Of a DNA stretch of 40,184 nt, positions 7,182 through 13,761 are shown piece by piece (the first letter of the stretch is position 1; each line of letters starts with the position of its first letter). The translations under genes were made by a program, and so were the position numbers. The notes under the pieces were generated by a model, which did not search any database, was not told the origin of the DNA, and saw nothing but the letters and a program-made list of their open reading frames with translations. This DNA is from an uncultured Bacteroidales bacterium (lineage in GTDB: Bacteria > Bacteroidota > Bacteroidia > Bacteroidales > Bacteroidaceae): assembly GCA_902776455.1 (NCBI GenBank), contig CACYQI010000017.1, forward strand, positions 1 through 40,184, given 5' to 3'.

Positions 7182-9767
7182 ATGCAGAAACTCTATTTAT
7201 TGGATGCTTACGCACTGATTTATCGCGCTTATTACGCCTTTATCAAGAATCCGCGCATCAATTCGAAGGGAGAGAACACGTCGGCCATTCTGGGCTTCGT
7301 CAACACGCTGGATGATGTGATGTCGAAGGGTCAGCCCACACATCTGGGCGTTGCCTTCGACCCCCACGGCCCGACGTTCCGCCACGAGGCCTTCCCCGAA
7401 TACAAGGCACAACGAGAGGAAACGCCCGAGGCCATCCGCTTCGCCGTACCTCTCATCAAGGAGATACTGGCCGCCTACCGCATTCCGGTGCTCGAAGTGC
7501 AAGGCTACGAGGCCGACGACATCATCGGCACGCTGGCTCAGCAGGCTGACGAGAGGGGCATCGAGACCTACATGATGACGCCCGACAAGGACTACGGGCA
7601 GCTCGTCACGGAGCGCGTCAGGATGTATCGTCCGCCGATGGGACGAAACAGCGAGGCAGAGATTCTCGGCCCCGAGGAAGTGAAGAAGAAGTGGGGACTG
7701 CAGTCGCCGCGGCAGGTCATCGACATGCTGGGACTCATGGGCGATGCCGTCGATAACATCCCGGGCTGTCCGGGCGTGGGCGAGAAGACGGCGCAGAAGC
7801 TCATCGAGGAGTTCGGAAGCATCGAAAAACTGCTGGCTTCTACCTCGAAGCTCAAGGGAGCGCTCCGCGAAAAGGTGGAGAACAACGTCGAGCAAATCAG
7901 GCAGAGCAAGTGGCTCGCCACTATCTGCAAGGACGTGCCCATCGCGCTCGACATGGACGCTCTGCAGGTGAAGGAACCCGACTCCGAGAAGCTGCAGGAG
8001 CTGTTCCGCAGGCTCGAGTTCCGACAACTGCTGAACAAAGCCGCTAAGGAAAGCCCTCTGCCCCCTGCCAAGAAGGAGGAAGAAAAGAAAAACACCGATG
8101 GTTCTCAGCAACTTGACTTGTTCGCAACGAATGCCGAGCCTGCCTCTGCGAAGGGAGAAGAACAGGCCGTCCAACTCGACCTCTTTAGCCAGGGTTTTAC
8201 ACAGCACGCTGTTCAGCCCGATACTGCACGCAGTGTAAGCCTACACAGCACGGAGCATGAGCCTACACAGCACGGAGCATTTTCAGCCCCCCCCTTCGTC
8301 GTGATTTCCTCCCCCTCGGAGAAGGACGAAAAAGAGGTCGTCGGACACAACCTGAAGGCTCAATGGAAGGCGCTCAAGCAGCAGCAGCTGACCGACTTGC
8401 CGATGTTCGACACGGAGATTGCCCACTACATTCTGCACCCCGAAATGCGCCACTATCTCGACTACCTGCTGTCTATCTACGGCTGCTCCGACGTGGTGGG
8501 GCTGAAGAAATGCCTGGAGGAAGAGCTGCACAAAGAAGGACTCTGGGGCCTCTTCGCTGAGATAGAGATGCCCTTGATGCCGGTGCTGGCCGAGATGGAA
8601 GAGGCGGGCGTAATGATTGACACTGAAGGACTTAAAGAGACCAGCCGCCTCTTCACGGAGCAGATGCTGGCACTCGAAAAGGAGATACACGCCGAGGCAG
8701 GCATCGACTTCAACATCTCCAGCCCGAAGCAGGTGGGAGAGGTGCTCTTCGACCACTTGAAGCTCGACTCGAAGGCCAAGAAGACGAAGACGGGACAGTA
8801 CGTCACCAACGAGGAAGTGCTGGAGGCGCTGAGGCGGAAGCACCCGATTGTGGGCAAGATTCTCGACTACCGCGGACTCAAGAAGCTGCTGAGCACCTAC
8901 ATCGACGCCCTGCCGCAACTCATCAACAAGGAGACGGGACACATACATACGTCGTTCAATCAGACCGTTACAGCCACGGGGCGACTCTCGTCGTCGAACC
9001 CCAACTTGCAGAACATACCCGTCCGCGACGCCCAGGGAAAAGAGGTGCGGAAGGCTTTCATCCCTTATCCGGGACAGCTTTTCTTCAGCGCCGACTACAG
9101 CCAGATAGAGCTGCGCATCATGGCGCACCTCAGCCAAGACCCCAACCTCATTGAGGCTTTCCTCGAAGGCAACGACATCCATGCGGCCACAGCTGCAAAG
9201 ATTTTCAAAAAACCCATCGGGGAGGTTACTTCGGACGAAAGGCGGAAGGCCAAGACTGCCAACTTCGGCATTATCTACGGCATCAGCGCCTTCGGCCTCG
9301 CCGAAAGGCTGGGCGTGGGGAGAAGCGAGGCTAAGCAGCTCATCGACGAGTACTTCCAGACCTATCCCGGCGTGAAGGCTTACATGGAGAAGAGCATCGA
9401 AATGGCTCGCGAAAAAGGTTTCACCGAGACCATCTTCCATCGGCGTTGCCAGTTGCCCGACATCAACAGCCACAACGCCGTGGTGCGCGGCTATGCCGAG
9501 CGCAATGCCATCAACGCCCCGATACAGGGTTCGGCGGCCGACATCATCAAGATAGCGATGGTGCGCGTCCATAGGCGCATGAAGGCAGAGGGCTTGAAGT
9601 CGAAGATGATCCTGCAGGTTCACGACGAACTCAACTTCTCGGTCCTGCCCGAAGAGAAGGAGAAGTTGCAGCAACTGGTCATCGAAGAAATGCAAGGCTC
9701 CGCGTCGCTCAGCGTCCCCCTCATCGCCGACTGCGGCTGGGGAACGAACTGGCTCGAAGCACATTAA
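7182..9767 (+). CDS. polA: DNA polymerase I with degraded proofreading domain
   Basis: 861 residues, shorter than typical Bacteroidetes Pol I (roughly 920-950). The 5'-nuclease domain (about 1-295) is intact, with LLDAYALIYRAYYAF, GYEADDIIGTLA and the GDAVDNIPGCPGVGEKTA helix-hairpin-helix. The polymerase domain is intact: motif A DYSQIELR (638-645), motif B RRKAKTANFGIIYG (687-700) and motif C VHDEL (813-817). Between them the 3'-5' exonuclease domain is cut to about 90 residues. There is no DTET exo I motif, exo II reads GHNLKAQ (388-394) with the catalytic Asp replaced by Gln, and the exo III Tyr/Asp motif is missing. A 22-bp repeat array encodes residues about 339-367 at the upstream edge of the loss. 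It should replicate and repair without proofreading. Confidence 0.95.
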   Translation: MQKLYLLDAYALIYRAYYAFIKNPRINSKGENTSAILGFVNTLDDVMSKGQPTHLGVAFDPHGPTFRHEAFPEYKAQREETPEAIRFAVPLIKEILAAYRIPVLEVQGYEADDIIGTLAQQADERGIETYMMTPDKDYGQLVTERVRMYRPPMGRNSEAEILGPEEVKKKWGLQSPRQVIDMLGLMGDAVDNIPGCPGVGEKTAQKLIEEFGSIEKLLASTSKLKGALREKVENNVEQIRQSKWLATICKDVPIALDMDALQVKEPDSEKLQELFRRLEFRQLLNKAAKESPLPPAKKEEEKKNTDGSQQLDLFATNAEPASAKGEEQAVQLDLFSQGFTQHAVQPDTARSVSLHSTEHEPTQHGAFSAPPFVVISSPSEKDEKEVVGHNLKAQWKALKQQQLTDLPMFDTEIAHYILHPEMRHYLDYLLSIYGCSDVVGLKKCLEEELHKEGLWGLFAEIEMPLMPVLAEMEEAGVMIDTEGLKETSRLFTEQMLALEKEIHAEAGIDFNISSPKQVGEVLFDHLKLDSKAKKTKTGQYVTNEEVLEALRRKHPIVGKILDYRGLKKLLSTYIDALPQLINKETGHIHTSFNQTVTATGRLSSSNPNLQNIPVRDAQGKEVRKAFIPYPGQLFFSADYSQIELRIMAHLSQDPNLIEAFLEGNDIHAATAAKIFKKPIGEVTSDERRKAKTANFGIIYGISAFGLAERLGVGRSEAKQLIDEYFQTYPGVKAYMEKSIEMAREKGFTETIFHRRCQLPDINSHNAVVRGYAERNAINAPIQGSAADIIKIAMVRVHRRMKAEGLKSKMILQVHDELNFSVLPEEKEKLQQLVIEEMQGSASLSVPLIADCGWGTNWLEAH
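8195..8282. repeat. 22-bp repeat array inside polA
   Basis: Four 22-bp units (about 8195-8216, 8217-8238, 8239-8260, 8261-8282); the last two are nearly identical (GCCTACACAGCACGGAGCAT). It is the same family as the intergenic 22-mers at 18659, 23875, 25769 and 36892, here in reverse orientation. It codes for a His/Thr/Ser-rich linker without stop codons. Confidence 0.85.
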
Positions 9768-9813
9768 GGCTCTTAATGAGCAAAAACCATACAAGAATAG
9801 AAAAAGTAACAAC

Positions 9814-9860
9814 TTTGTTAGTAACAAACTTGTTAGTAACAAATTTATTTTATACCTTTG
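9814..9860 (+). promoter_or_regulatory. Promoter with two tandem palindromes for the ATPase gene
   Basis: TACCTTTG (9853-9860) and CTTG (9829-9832), spacer 20 bp. Two copies of TTGTTAGTAACAA lie at 9814-9828 (as the perfect TTTGTTA-G-TAACAAA) and 9830-9842, 16 bp apart, overlapping the -33 element. Tandem dyads in this position look like an operator for a repressor, possibly autogenous. Confidence 0.6.
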
Positions 9861-9886
9861 CGCCAAGAAAACAATGATTTAACATA

Positions 9887-11026
9887 ATGGCCATAGAAAA
9901 TCCATTCGTCTTTGGTAAAGCTGCCGAAGGGACATATTTTACCGACAGGAAAGAAGATGCGAAGCGTCTCTATGCAAATCTGACGCATGGCATCAACACC
10001 ATTCTTATTTCCCCTCGCCGATGGGGAAAGACTTCACTTGTGAAGAAAGTCATCTCTGAAATAGACAGACCAGACATAAAGCCTGTATTCATTGACATCT
10101 TTCAGTGCAAGTCGGAATACGAGTTTTACCATGCCTTTGCCACAGCTGTCATCAAGCAGACTTCCTCAAAGCTTGATGAATGGGTTGAAACAGCCAAGAC
10201 ATTTCTGTCCAACATATCGCCGAAGTTCTCGTTTGGCTCCGACCCGATGAACGACTTCTCGATGTCGTTCGAATGGAATCCGAAGGATGACACGGAAACC
10301 GACATCTTGCAGTTGCCAGAGAAGATAGCTCAAAAGAAGAATGTCAATTTGGTGGTATGCCTGGATGAGTTCCAACAGACAGCTGACTTCGAAGATTCGC
10401 TGAAGTTCCAAAAGAAACTGCGATCCGTGTGGCAACATCAGCAAAACGTCACTTACTGTATGTTCGGAAGCAAAAAACACCTCATGGAGAACATCTTTAA
10501 TGACAAGAGCATGCCATTCTATAAGTTTGGAGATATGATGTTCCTGAAGAAAATACCTACCGAGGAATGGGTGACTTTCATCTGTAACAAGTTCCAAGAA
10601 ACAGGCAAAACTATCTCCCCAAAACAAGCCGCCAGAATCTGCGAAGCTACAGAAAACCTTTCCTCATACGTGCAACACTTGGCATGGGTGGTATGGTACA
10701 AGGCCGACAAGACAGTCACCGACACAGATGTTACAACCGCTATCAACGACTTGCTGGAGCAGAACAAGGTGTTCTTCCAAAGAGAAGTGGAACAATTGTC
10801 CGAACTTCAGCTTAACTTCCTTCGAGCTTTGGCAAATGGCGTAACTACGGGATTTAGCCGAAAAGATGTGGTACGGAAATACCGGCTGGAGTCATCGGCT
10901 AACGTGCAGTCGGTAAAAAAAGCCCTGCTGAAAAAAGACCTCATTGACGTCGATGGGCAGGAAATCTCGTTCAACGACGCTCTCTTCAAACTCTGGCTGA
11001 AAACAAACAGCCACTTCATTTTGTGA
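9887..11026 (+). CDS. AAA-type ATPase (archaeal-ATPase-like P-loop protein)
   Basis: 379 residues. Walker A is SPRRWGKTSL (Lys48) and Walker B is NLVVCLDEFQQT. The opening NPFVFGKAAEGTYFTDRKED and a winged-helix-like C-terminus (FLRALANGVTTGFSRKDVVR, then SSANVQSVKKALLKKDLI) fit the archaeal-ATPase/COG1672 group common in Bacteroidales. The cellular role of this group is unclear; signalling, defence and mobile-element functions have been suggested. Base composition is more A/T-rich than the flanking housekeeping genes, and the gene sits at the edge of an accessory region, which hints at transfer. It has its own promoter with operator-like palindromes. Confidence 0.85.
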   Translation: MAIENPFVFGKAAEGTYFTDRKEDAKRLYANLTHGINTILISPRRWGKTSLVKKVISEIDRPDIKPVFIDIFQCKSEYEFYHAFATAVIKQTSSKLDEWVETAKTFLSNISPKFSFGSDPMNDFSMSFEWNPKDDTETDILQLPEKIAQKKNVNLVVCLDEFQQTADFEDSLKFQKKLRSVWQHQQNVTYCMFGSKKHLMENIFNDKSMPFYKFGDMMFLKKIPTEEWVTFICNKFQETGKTISPKQAARICEATENLSSYVQHLAWVVWYKADKTVTDTDVTTAINDLLEQNKVFFQREVEQLSELQLNFLRALANGVTTGFSRKDVVRKYRLESSANVQSVKKALLKKDLIDVDGQEISFNDALFKLWLKTNSHFIL

Positions 11027-11040
11027 AGGAATAGTTACAA

Positions 11041-11401
11041 ATTCAAGTTTCGCATGCTTTACTTCGCTTAAGCAACCATGTTTTCTCACCTGTGAGAAAT
11101 CAATTTATCACCAGTGAGAATTCAATTTATCACCTGTGAGAAATCAATTTATCACGTGTGAGAAAAAAGGAAGCGACGTGTGACGGTTTGCTGAAACTCT
11201 GTCTTTGCACAGGGCGAATTCCAGAGACTTTACCCGAAATCTGCCACGAATCTGCCACATTTCCCACAATCTGCAACAAATCTGCCACACATATATCCAC
11301 CTATATATCAAAGCGATAATGCATGTTTGTGGCAGATTGGCAGATTTTTCAGGGAAAAACTCGTAGGAACGCGCGCGCGAAACATCATGCGAAACTTGAA
11401 T
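11041..11401. mobile_element. 361-bp MITE-like element with 16-bp perfect terminal inverted repeats
   Basis: ATTCAAGTTTCGCATG at 11041-11056 is exactly repeated in reverse complement at 11386-11401. Inside are a 22-bp array (11086-11168), an 11-bp array of AATCTGCCACA (11238-11289) and its inverted partner GTGGCAGATTGGCAGATT (11330-11347), and a short CG dinucleotide run. There is no ORF. No clear target-site duplication flanks it. It could be a non-autonomous element or a folded RNA; the mobile label is inference from the symmetrical ends. Confidence 0.5.
11086..11168. repeat. 22-bp array with TCACnnGTGA palindromes
   Basis: Three full units (11086, 11108, 11130) and a partial fourth (11152). 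Each begins with TCACCTGTGA, TCACCAGTGA or TCACGTGTGA and ends in AATTTA. The sequence differs from the CTCCGTGGAG 22-mer family, but the period and the 10-bp palindrome are the same. Confidence 0.85.
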
Positions 11402-11406
11402 AAGGT

Positions 11407-11940
11407 TTACTTCACGAACTTCTTGCCGTCCTTAATGTATAGGCCCCTCTGCGGTTTGCTCAAGCGTTGGCCGGCAAGATTGTAAATCTTTAAGTCCTTT
11501 CCTTTAGGAGAGGATTTAGGAGAGGCTATCCCTGTTGCAGTCTCTTCCCCGGCATAGCTTACAGCATCCGTATCTGCAAAGCGTACGTTGTAGAGCCTCG
11601 CTGTGCCTTCTCCGTTGATATTGATAGGGATGCGGAGCAGTTCGCCGTCCTTGAAGGTATTGAGGTTCATGCTGAAGAGGATGAAGAGCTGGTCGCCATT
11701 GTCGAGCGTCTCTATGCAGAGCGTGTGTCCGTCTGTGGCGGAACCAAGCGTGGCATTGCTTGTGTCGATAGTCACGCCTACTGGCAACTGCAAGCAGAAC
11801 TGCAGAGCAGTCATGCCTGTCGCACCTGAAATGTTCATCGTTGCCTCGTTTGCCTTAACCTTAAACGAGAGGTTCTGGGCGTTCGCACTACCGACAATTG
11901 CCGCAAGTGCGAATAGGATTGTTTGTATTCTTTTCTTCAT
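11407..11940 (-). CDS. Small secreted protein, cohesin-like, with Bacteroidales C-terminal motif
   Basis: 177 residues. Signal peptide MKKRIQTILFALAAIVGSANA. The middle (about 25-130) alternates beta strands (ALQFCLQLPVGVTID, QLFILFSMNLNTFKDGELLR) in a way that resembles cohesin-type carbohydrate-scaffold domains. The C-terminus IYNLAGQRLSKPQRGLYIKD is the short tail common on secreted Prevotella/Bacteroides proteins, possibly for secretion or surface anchoring. A piece of G-rich repeat (AGGAGAGGATTTAGGAGAGG, minus-strand residues about 138-148, ASPKSSPKGKD) forms the linker before that tail. A dockerin-like protein is encoded two genes upstream. Cohesin assignment is tentative. Confidence 0.75.
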   Translation of the reverse strand: MKKRIQTILFALAAIVGSANAQNLSFKVKANEATMNISGATGMTALQFCLQLPVGVTIDTSNATLGSATDGHTLCIETLDNGDQLFILFSMNLNTFKDGELLRIPININGEGTARLYNVRFADTDAVSYAGEETATGIASPKSSPKGKDLKIYNLAGQRLSKPQRGLYIKDGKKFVK

Positions 11941-11973
11941 AGTGATTCCTTTTGCTTCGCCAACTTTTGCGAA

Positions 11974-12246
11974 TCATGCTGCCTTCGCAAACATCGGCGA
12001 ATAAACACCTTTCTTTAATTCACCAGTTGAAGTAATACCATTAGTACCTTCACCCATACCTGGTTTTGCACCATTCCAATCAATATCAAGTGCCATTATA
12101 GGTTTAGCTGCATTTGAATCATAGTAATATTTACCATTTTCTTCATTATTAAGATTGGTAAATACACCACCTAATGCAGCACCTACGGCTCTTAAATTGT
12201 CATAATTAAATTCAATACCTGATTGTGTTATTTTTGTTGTTGTCAT
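11974..12246 (-). CDS. Hypothetical 90-residue protein, low GC
   Basis: 90 residues with no signal peptide: MTTTKITQSGIEFNYDNLRA onward, with an Asp/Asn/Tyr-rich middle (NEENGKYYYDSNAAKP) and a C-terminus ending SPMFAKAA. The A/T content is clearly higher than in the flanking genes, so it was probably acquired. I do not recognise the family. It lies 17 bp downstream of the dockerin-like gene and may be cotranscribed with it. Confidence 0.5.
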   Translation of the reverse strand: MTTTKITQSGIEFNYDNLRAVGAALGGVFTNLNNEENGKYYYDSNAAKPIMALDIDWNGAKPGMGEGTNGITSTGELKKGVYSPMFAKAA

Positions 12247-12263
12247 ATTTATATTTCAATATT

Positions 12264-12776
12264 TTATTTTTTCATTAAATACTCTACTTTTGTTGATGGT
12301 GTTGAGATAAATACTCTATATTCAACTCCATCAGAAAGCGTCATTAATGATGAAGAAACACTTTCATCAGTTAAACCACCACTTGTTGCCTTAGTTATAC
12401 CAAATGTAGAAGGAATTGCAATATACCAATTAGCATTTGCAGATAGTCTTGCAGTTGGTCCAACTTGAATTTCCGTAGGTGTTCCTGTTATATAATGCCA
12501 TCCTAATGTTGTTGATGCATCCATTGCAGAAACAGTTCCACTGCCAGGAACAGAAGAAGTTGTTATAGGATCTGTTCCTATATACCAATAATAAGTTGTT
12601 TGAGGTGCTGCATTATTCTTTATTATAGCAATTATGGCAGTGATGTCTGCTACATCGACTGTGCCATCTTCATTCACATCGCCCTTCAAAGGCTCGTTGT
12701 TACCACTTTGTGCCATTGCACTTACGCTACTCAGCAGCACCGCTGCCAGCAGCATGAAAAGTTTCTTTGTGTTCAT
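12264..12776 (-). CDS. Secreted protein with one dockerin-like repeat
   Basis: 170 residues from the ATG at 12776, chosen because MNTKKLFMLLAAVLLSSVSA is a clean signal peptide; an upstream in-frame ATG at 12812 adds 12 residues that spoil it. Just after the signal, GDVNEDGTVDVADITAIIAI is a calcium-loop dockerin type I repeat. The rest (about 55-165) is Thr/Ser-rich and A/T-rich at the DNA level, with WYIGTDPITT and ANWYIAIPSTFGI. That part has no family I can name. Its neighbour at 11407 is cohesin-like, so the two could interact on the cell surface (hypothesis). Confidence 0.75.
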   Translation of the reverse strand: MNTKKLFMLLAAVLLSSVSAMAQSGNNEPLKGDVNEDGTVDVADITAIIAIIKNNAAPQTTYYWYIGTDPITTSSVPGSGTVSAMDASTTLGWHYITGTPTEIQVGPTARLSANANWYIAIPSTFGITKATSGGLTDESVSSSLMTLSDGVEYRVFISTPSTKVEYLMKK

Positions 12777-12810
12777 TGTTATAATGTTTGTTTGGTTAAG
12801 GTACATATAC

Positions 12811-12985
12811 AAAAAACGTGGACTTCATTCGTCTACGTCTCCGAGGTATTGGGGATAACCATTGCAACCATATACGAGTAAAAGCCCACGCCAAGCGACG
12901 TGAGCATTCATACTTTACTCTTTGGTTGCCTCTTCAAATTCCCCAACTTTCGGAGACAAGAATTAAGCGAATGCTTTGTCTATAT
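12811..12985 (-). ncRNA. Rod-shaped structured RNA, 6S-like candidate
   Basis: A nested hairpin of about 160 nt. Paired segments, plus-strand coordinates: 12826-12831/12968-12973, 12837-12844/12950-12957, 12849-12855/12940-12946, 12865-12870/12923-12928, 12876-12882/12914-12920 and 12884-12890/12899-12905. In the last helix one pair is G-U only if transcribed from the minus strand (A-C from plus), and a T6 run follows on the minus strand at 12816-12811, so minus is preferred. A long rod with a central internal loop (12856-12864/12929-12939) and this length fit 6S RNA of the Bacteroidetes type. No promoter was recognised. The 6S identity is inference; the fold is strong. Confidence 0.6.
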
Positions 12986-13048
12986 GTCTTAGTTTCTTTT
13001 GTTTATTCTATAGGCTAATCGTATTAGTTAATAGATAAAGGATAATAG

Positions 13049-13684
13049 TTATTTGAAGCCGATGGGGCGATGCGGTTTCTTAGGCGGTGCCTGCAAGGCT
13101 GCCAAAGACTGGTTGATAAGCTCCAACTGCATGCGTGTATCTTCGTTGATGTTGTTCTGGTCAGCAAGTATGTCCTCTATGTCGAGCTTCAGCTCCTCGA
13201 AGTCCTTGCGCAACTGGGCCACATCGGCAGCCGCATCAGGCAACGCTGCTGCAATACGGCGGAAAGCCACAAAGGCACGCATTATTTCACGATTGATGCT
13301 AATTGCTGTCTCAGACCTTAATACACTACTAAGCATCGCCACACCTAATTCTGTGAATGCATAAGGAAGATATTTGATGTTTGACCCACGTCCCTTGTTC
13401 AAGGTCACAAATTGTGATCTTGAACTATTAGAATCTTCCAAAATCCCTTTATTATCGGGGATGTTTGAGGTCACAAATTGTGATCTTGAAGCAACTTGCA
13501 TAACTTCGTCCTTAGTCAATTGGAACATAAAGTCATCACCATCGAAACGTGTTGCATTTCGACGGACGGCCTGATTAAGAACTCTGGTCTCTACACCGTA
13601 CATAGCAGCCAGGTCGCGGTCGAGCATCACGCGCTGACCTCGTATCTCGTATATTCTGTTTTGTATGGTTTGAACTTCGTTCAT
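13049..13684 (-). CDS. ORF6N-domain protein
   Basis: 211 residues. The N-terminal ORF6N domain, known from phage-type KilA-N/ORF6N DNA-binding proteins, is clear: [44 protein letters not shown]. Later come [20 protein letters not shown] and a C-terminal coiled coil ([20 protein letters not shown]). A 22-residue stretch is duplicated so that SRSQFVT occurs twice (spacing 66 bp). Such proteins are frequent in Bacteroidales accessory DNA; their role is uncertain, probably nucleic-acid binding. The gene sits between a candidate RNA and the antiporter gene. Confidence 0.88.
   Translation of the reverse strand: MNEVQTIQNRIYEIRGQRVMLDRDLAAMYGVETRVLNQAVRRNATRFDGDDFMFQLTKDEVMQVASRSQFVTSNIPDNKGILEDSNSSRSQFVTLNKGRGSNIKYLPYAFTELGVAMLSSVLRSETAISINREIMRAFVAFRRIAAALPDAAADVAQLRKDFEELKLDIEDILADQNNINEDTRMQLELINQSLAALQAPPKKPHRPIGFK
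13398..13490. repeat. Duplicated 27-bp quasi-palindrome inside the ORF6N gene
   Basis: TTCAAGGTCACAAATTGTGA-type sequence at 13398-13424 recurs at 13464-13490, 66 bp apart. Each copy is nearly self-complementary (AGGTCACAA/TTGTGATCT) and encodes the repeated SRSQFVT peptide. Confidence 0.85.
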
Positions 13685-13761
13685 GCGACTGTGTTCTGTC
13701 TTTCGCGCTACAAAGTTAGTGATTTATTCTTCACAAACAAAGAAAAAGGAAAGAAAAGCAT

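Noticed and set aside
8283-9866. 527-codon minus frame
   Set aside because: Antisense of the polA polymerase domain, which carries all family motifs.
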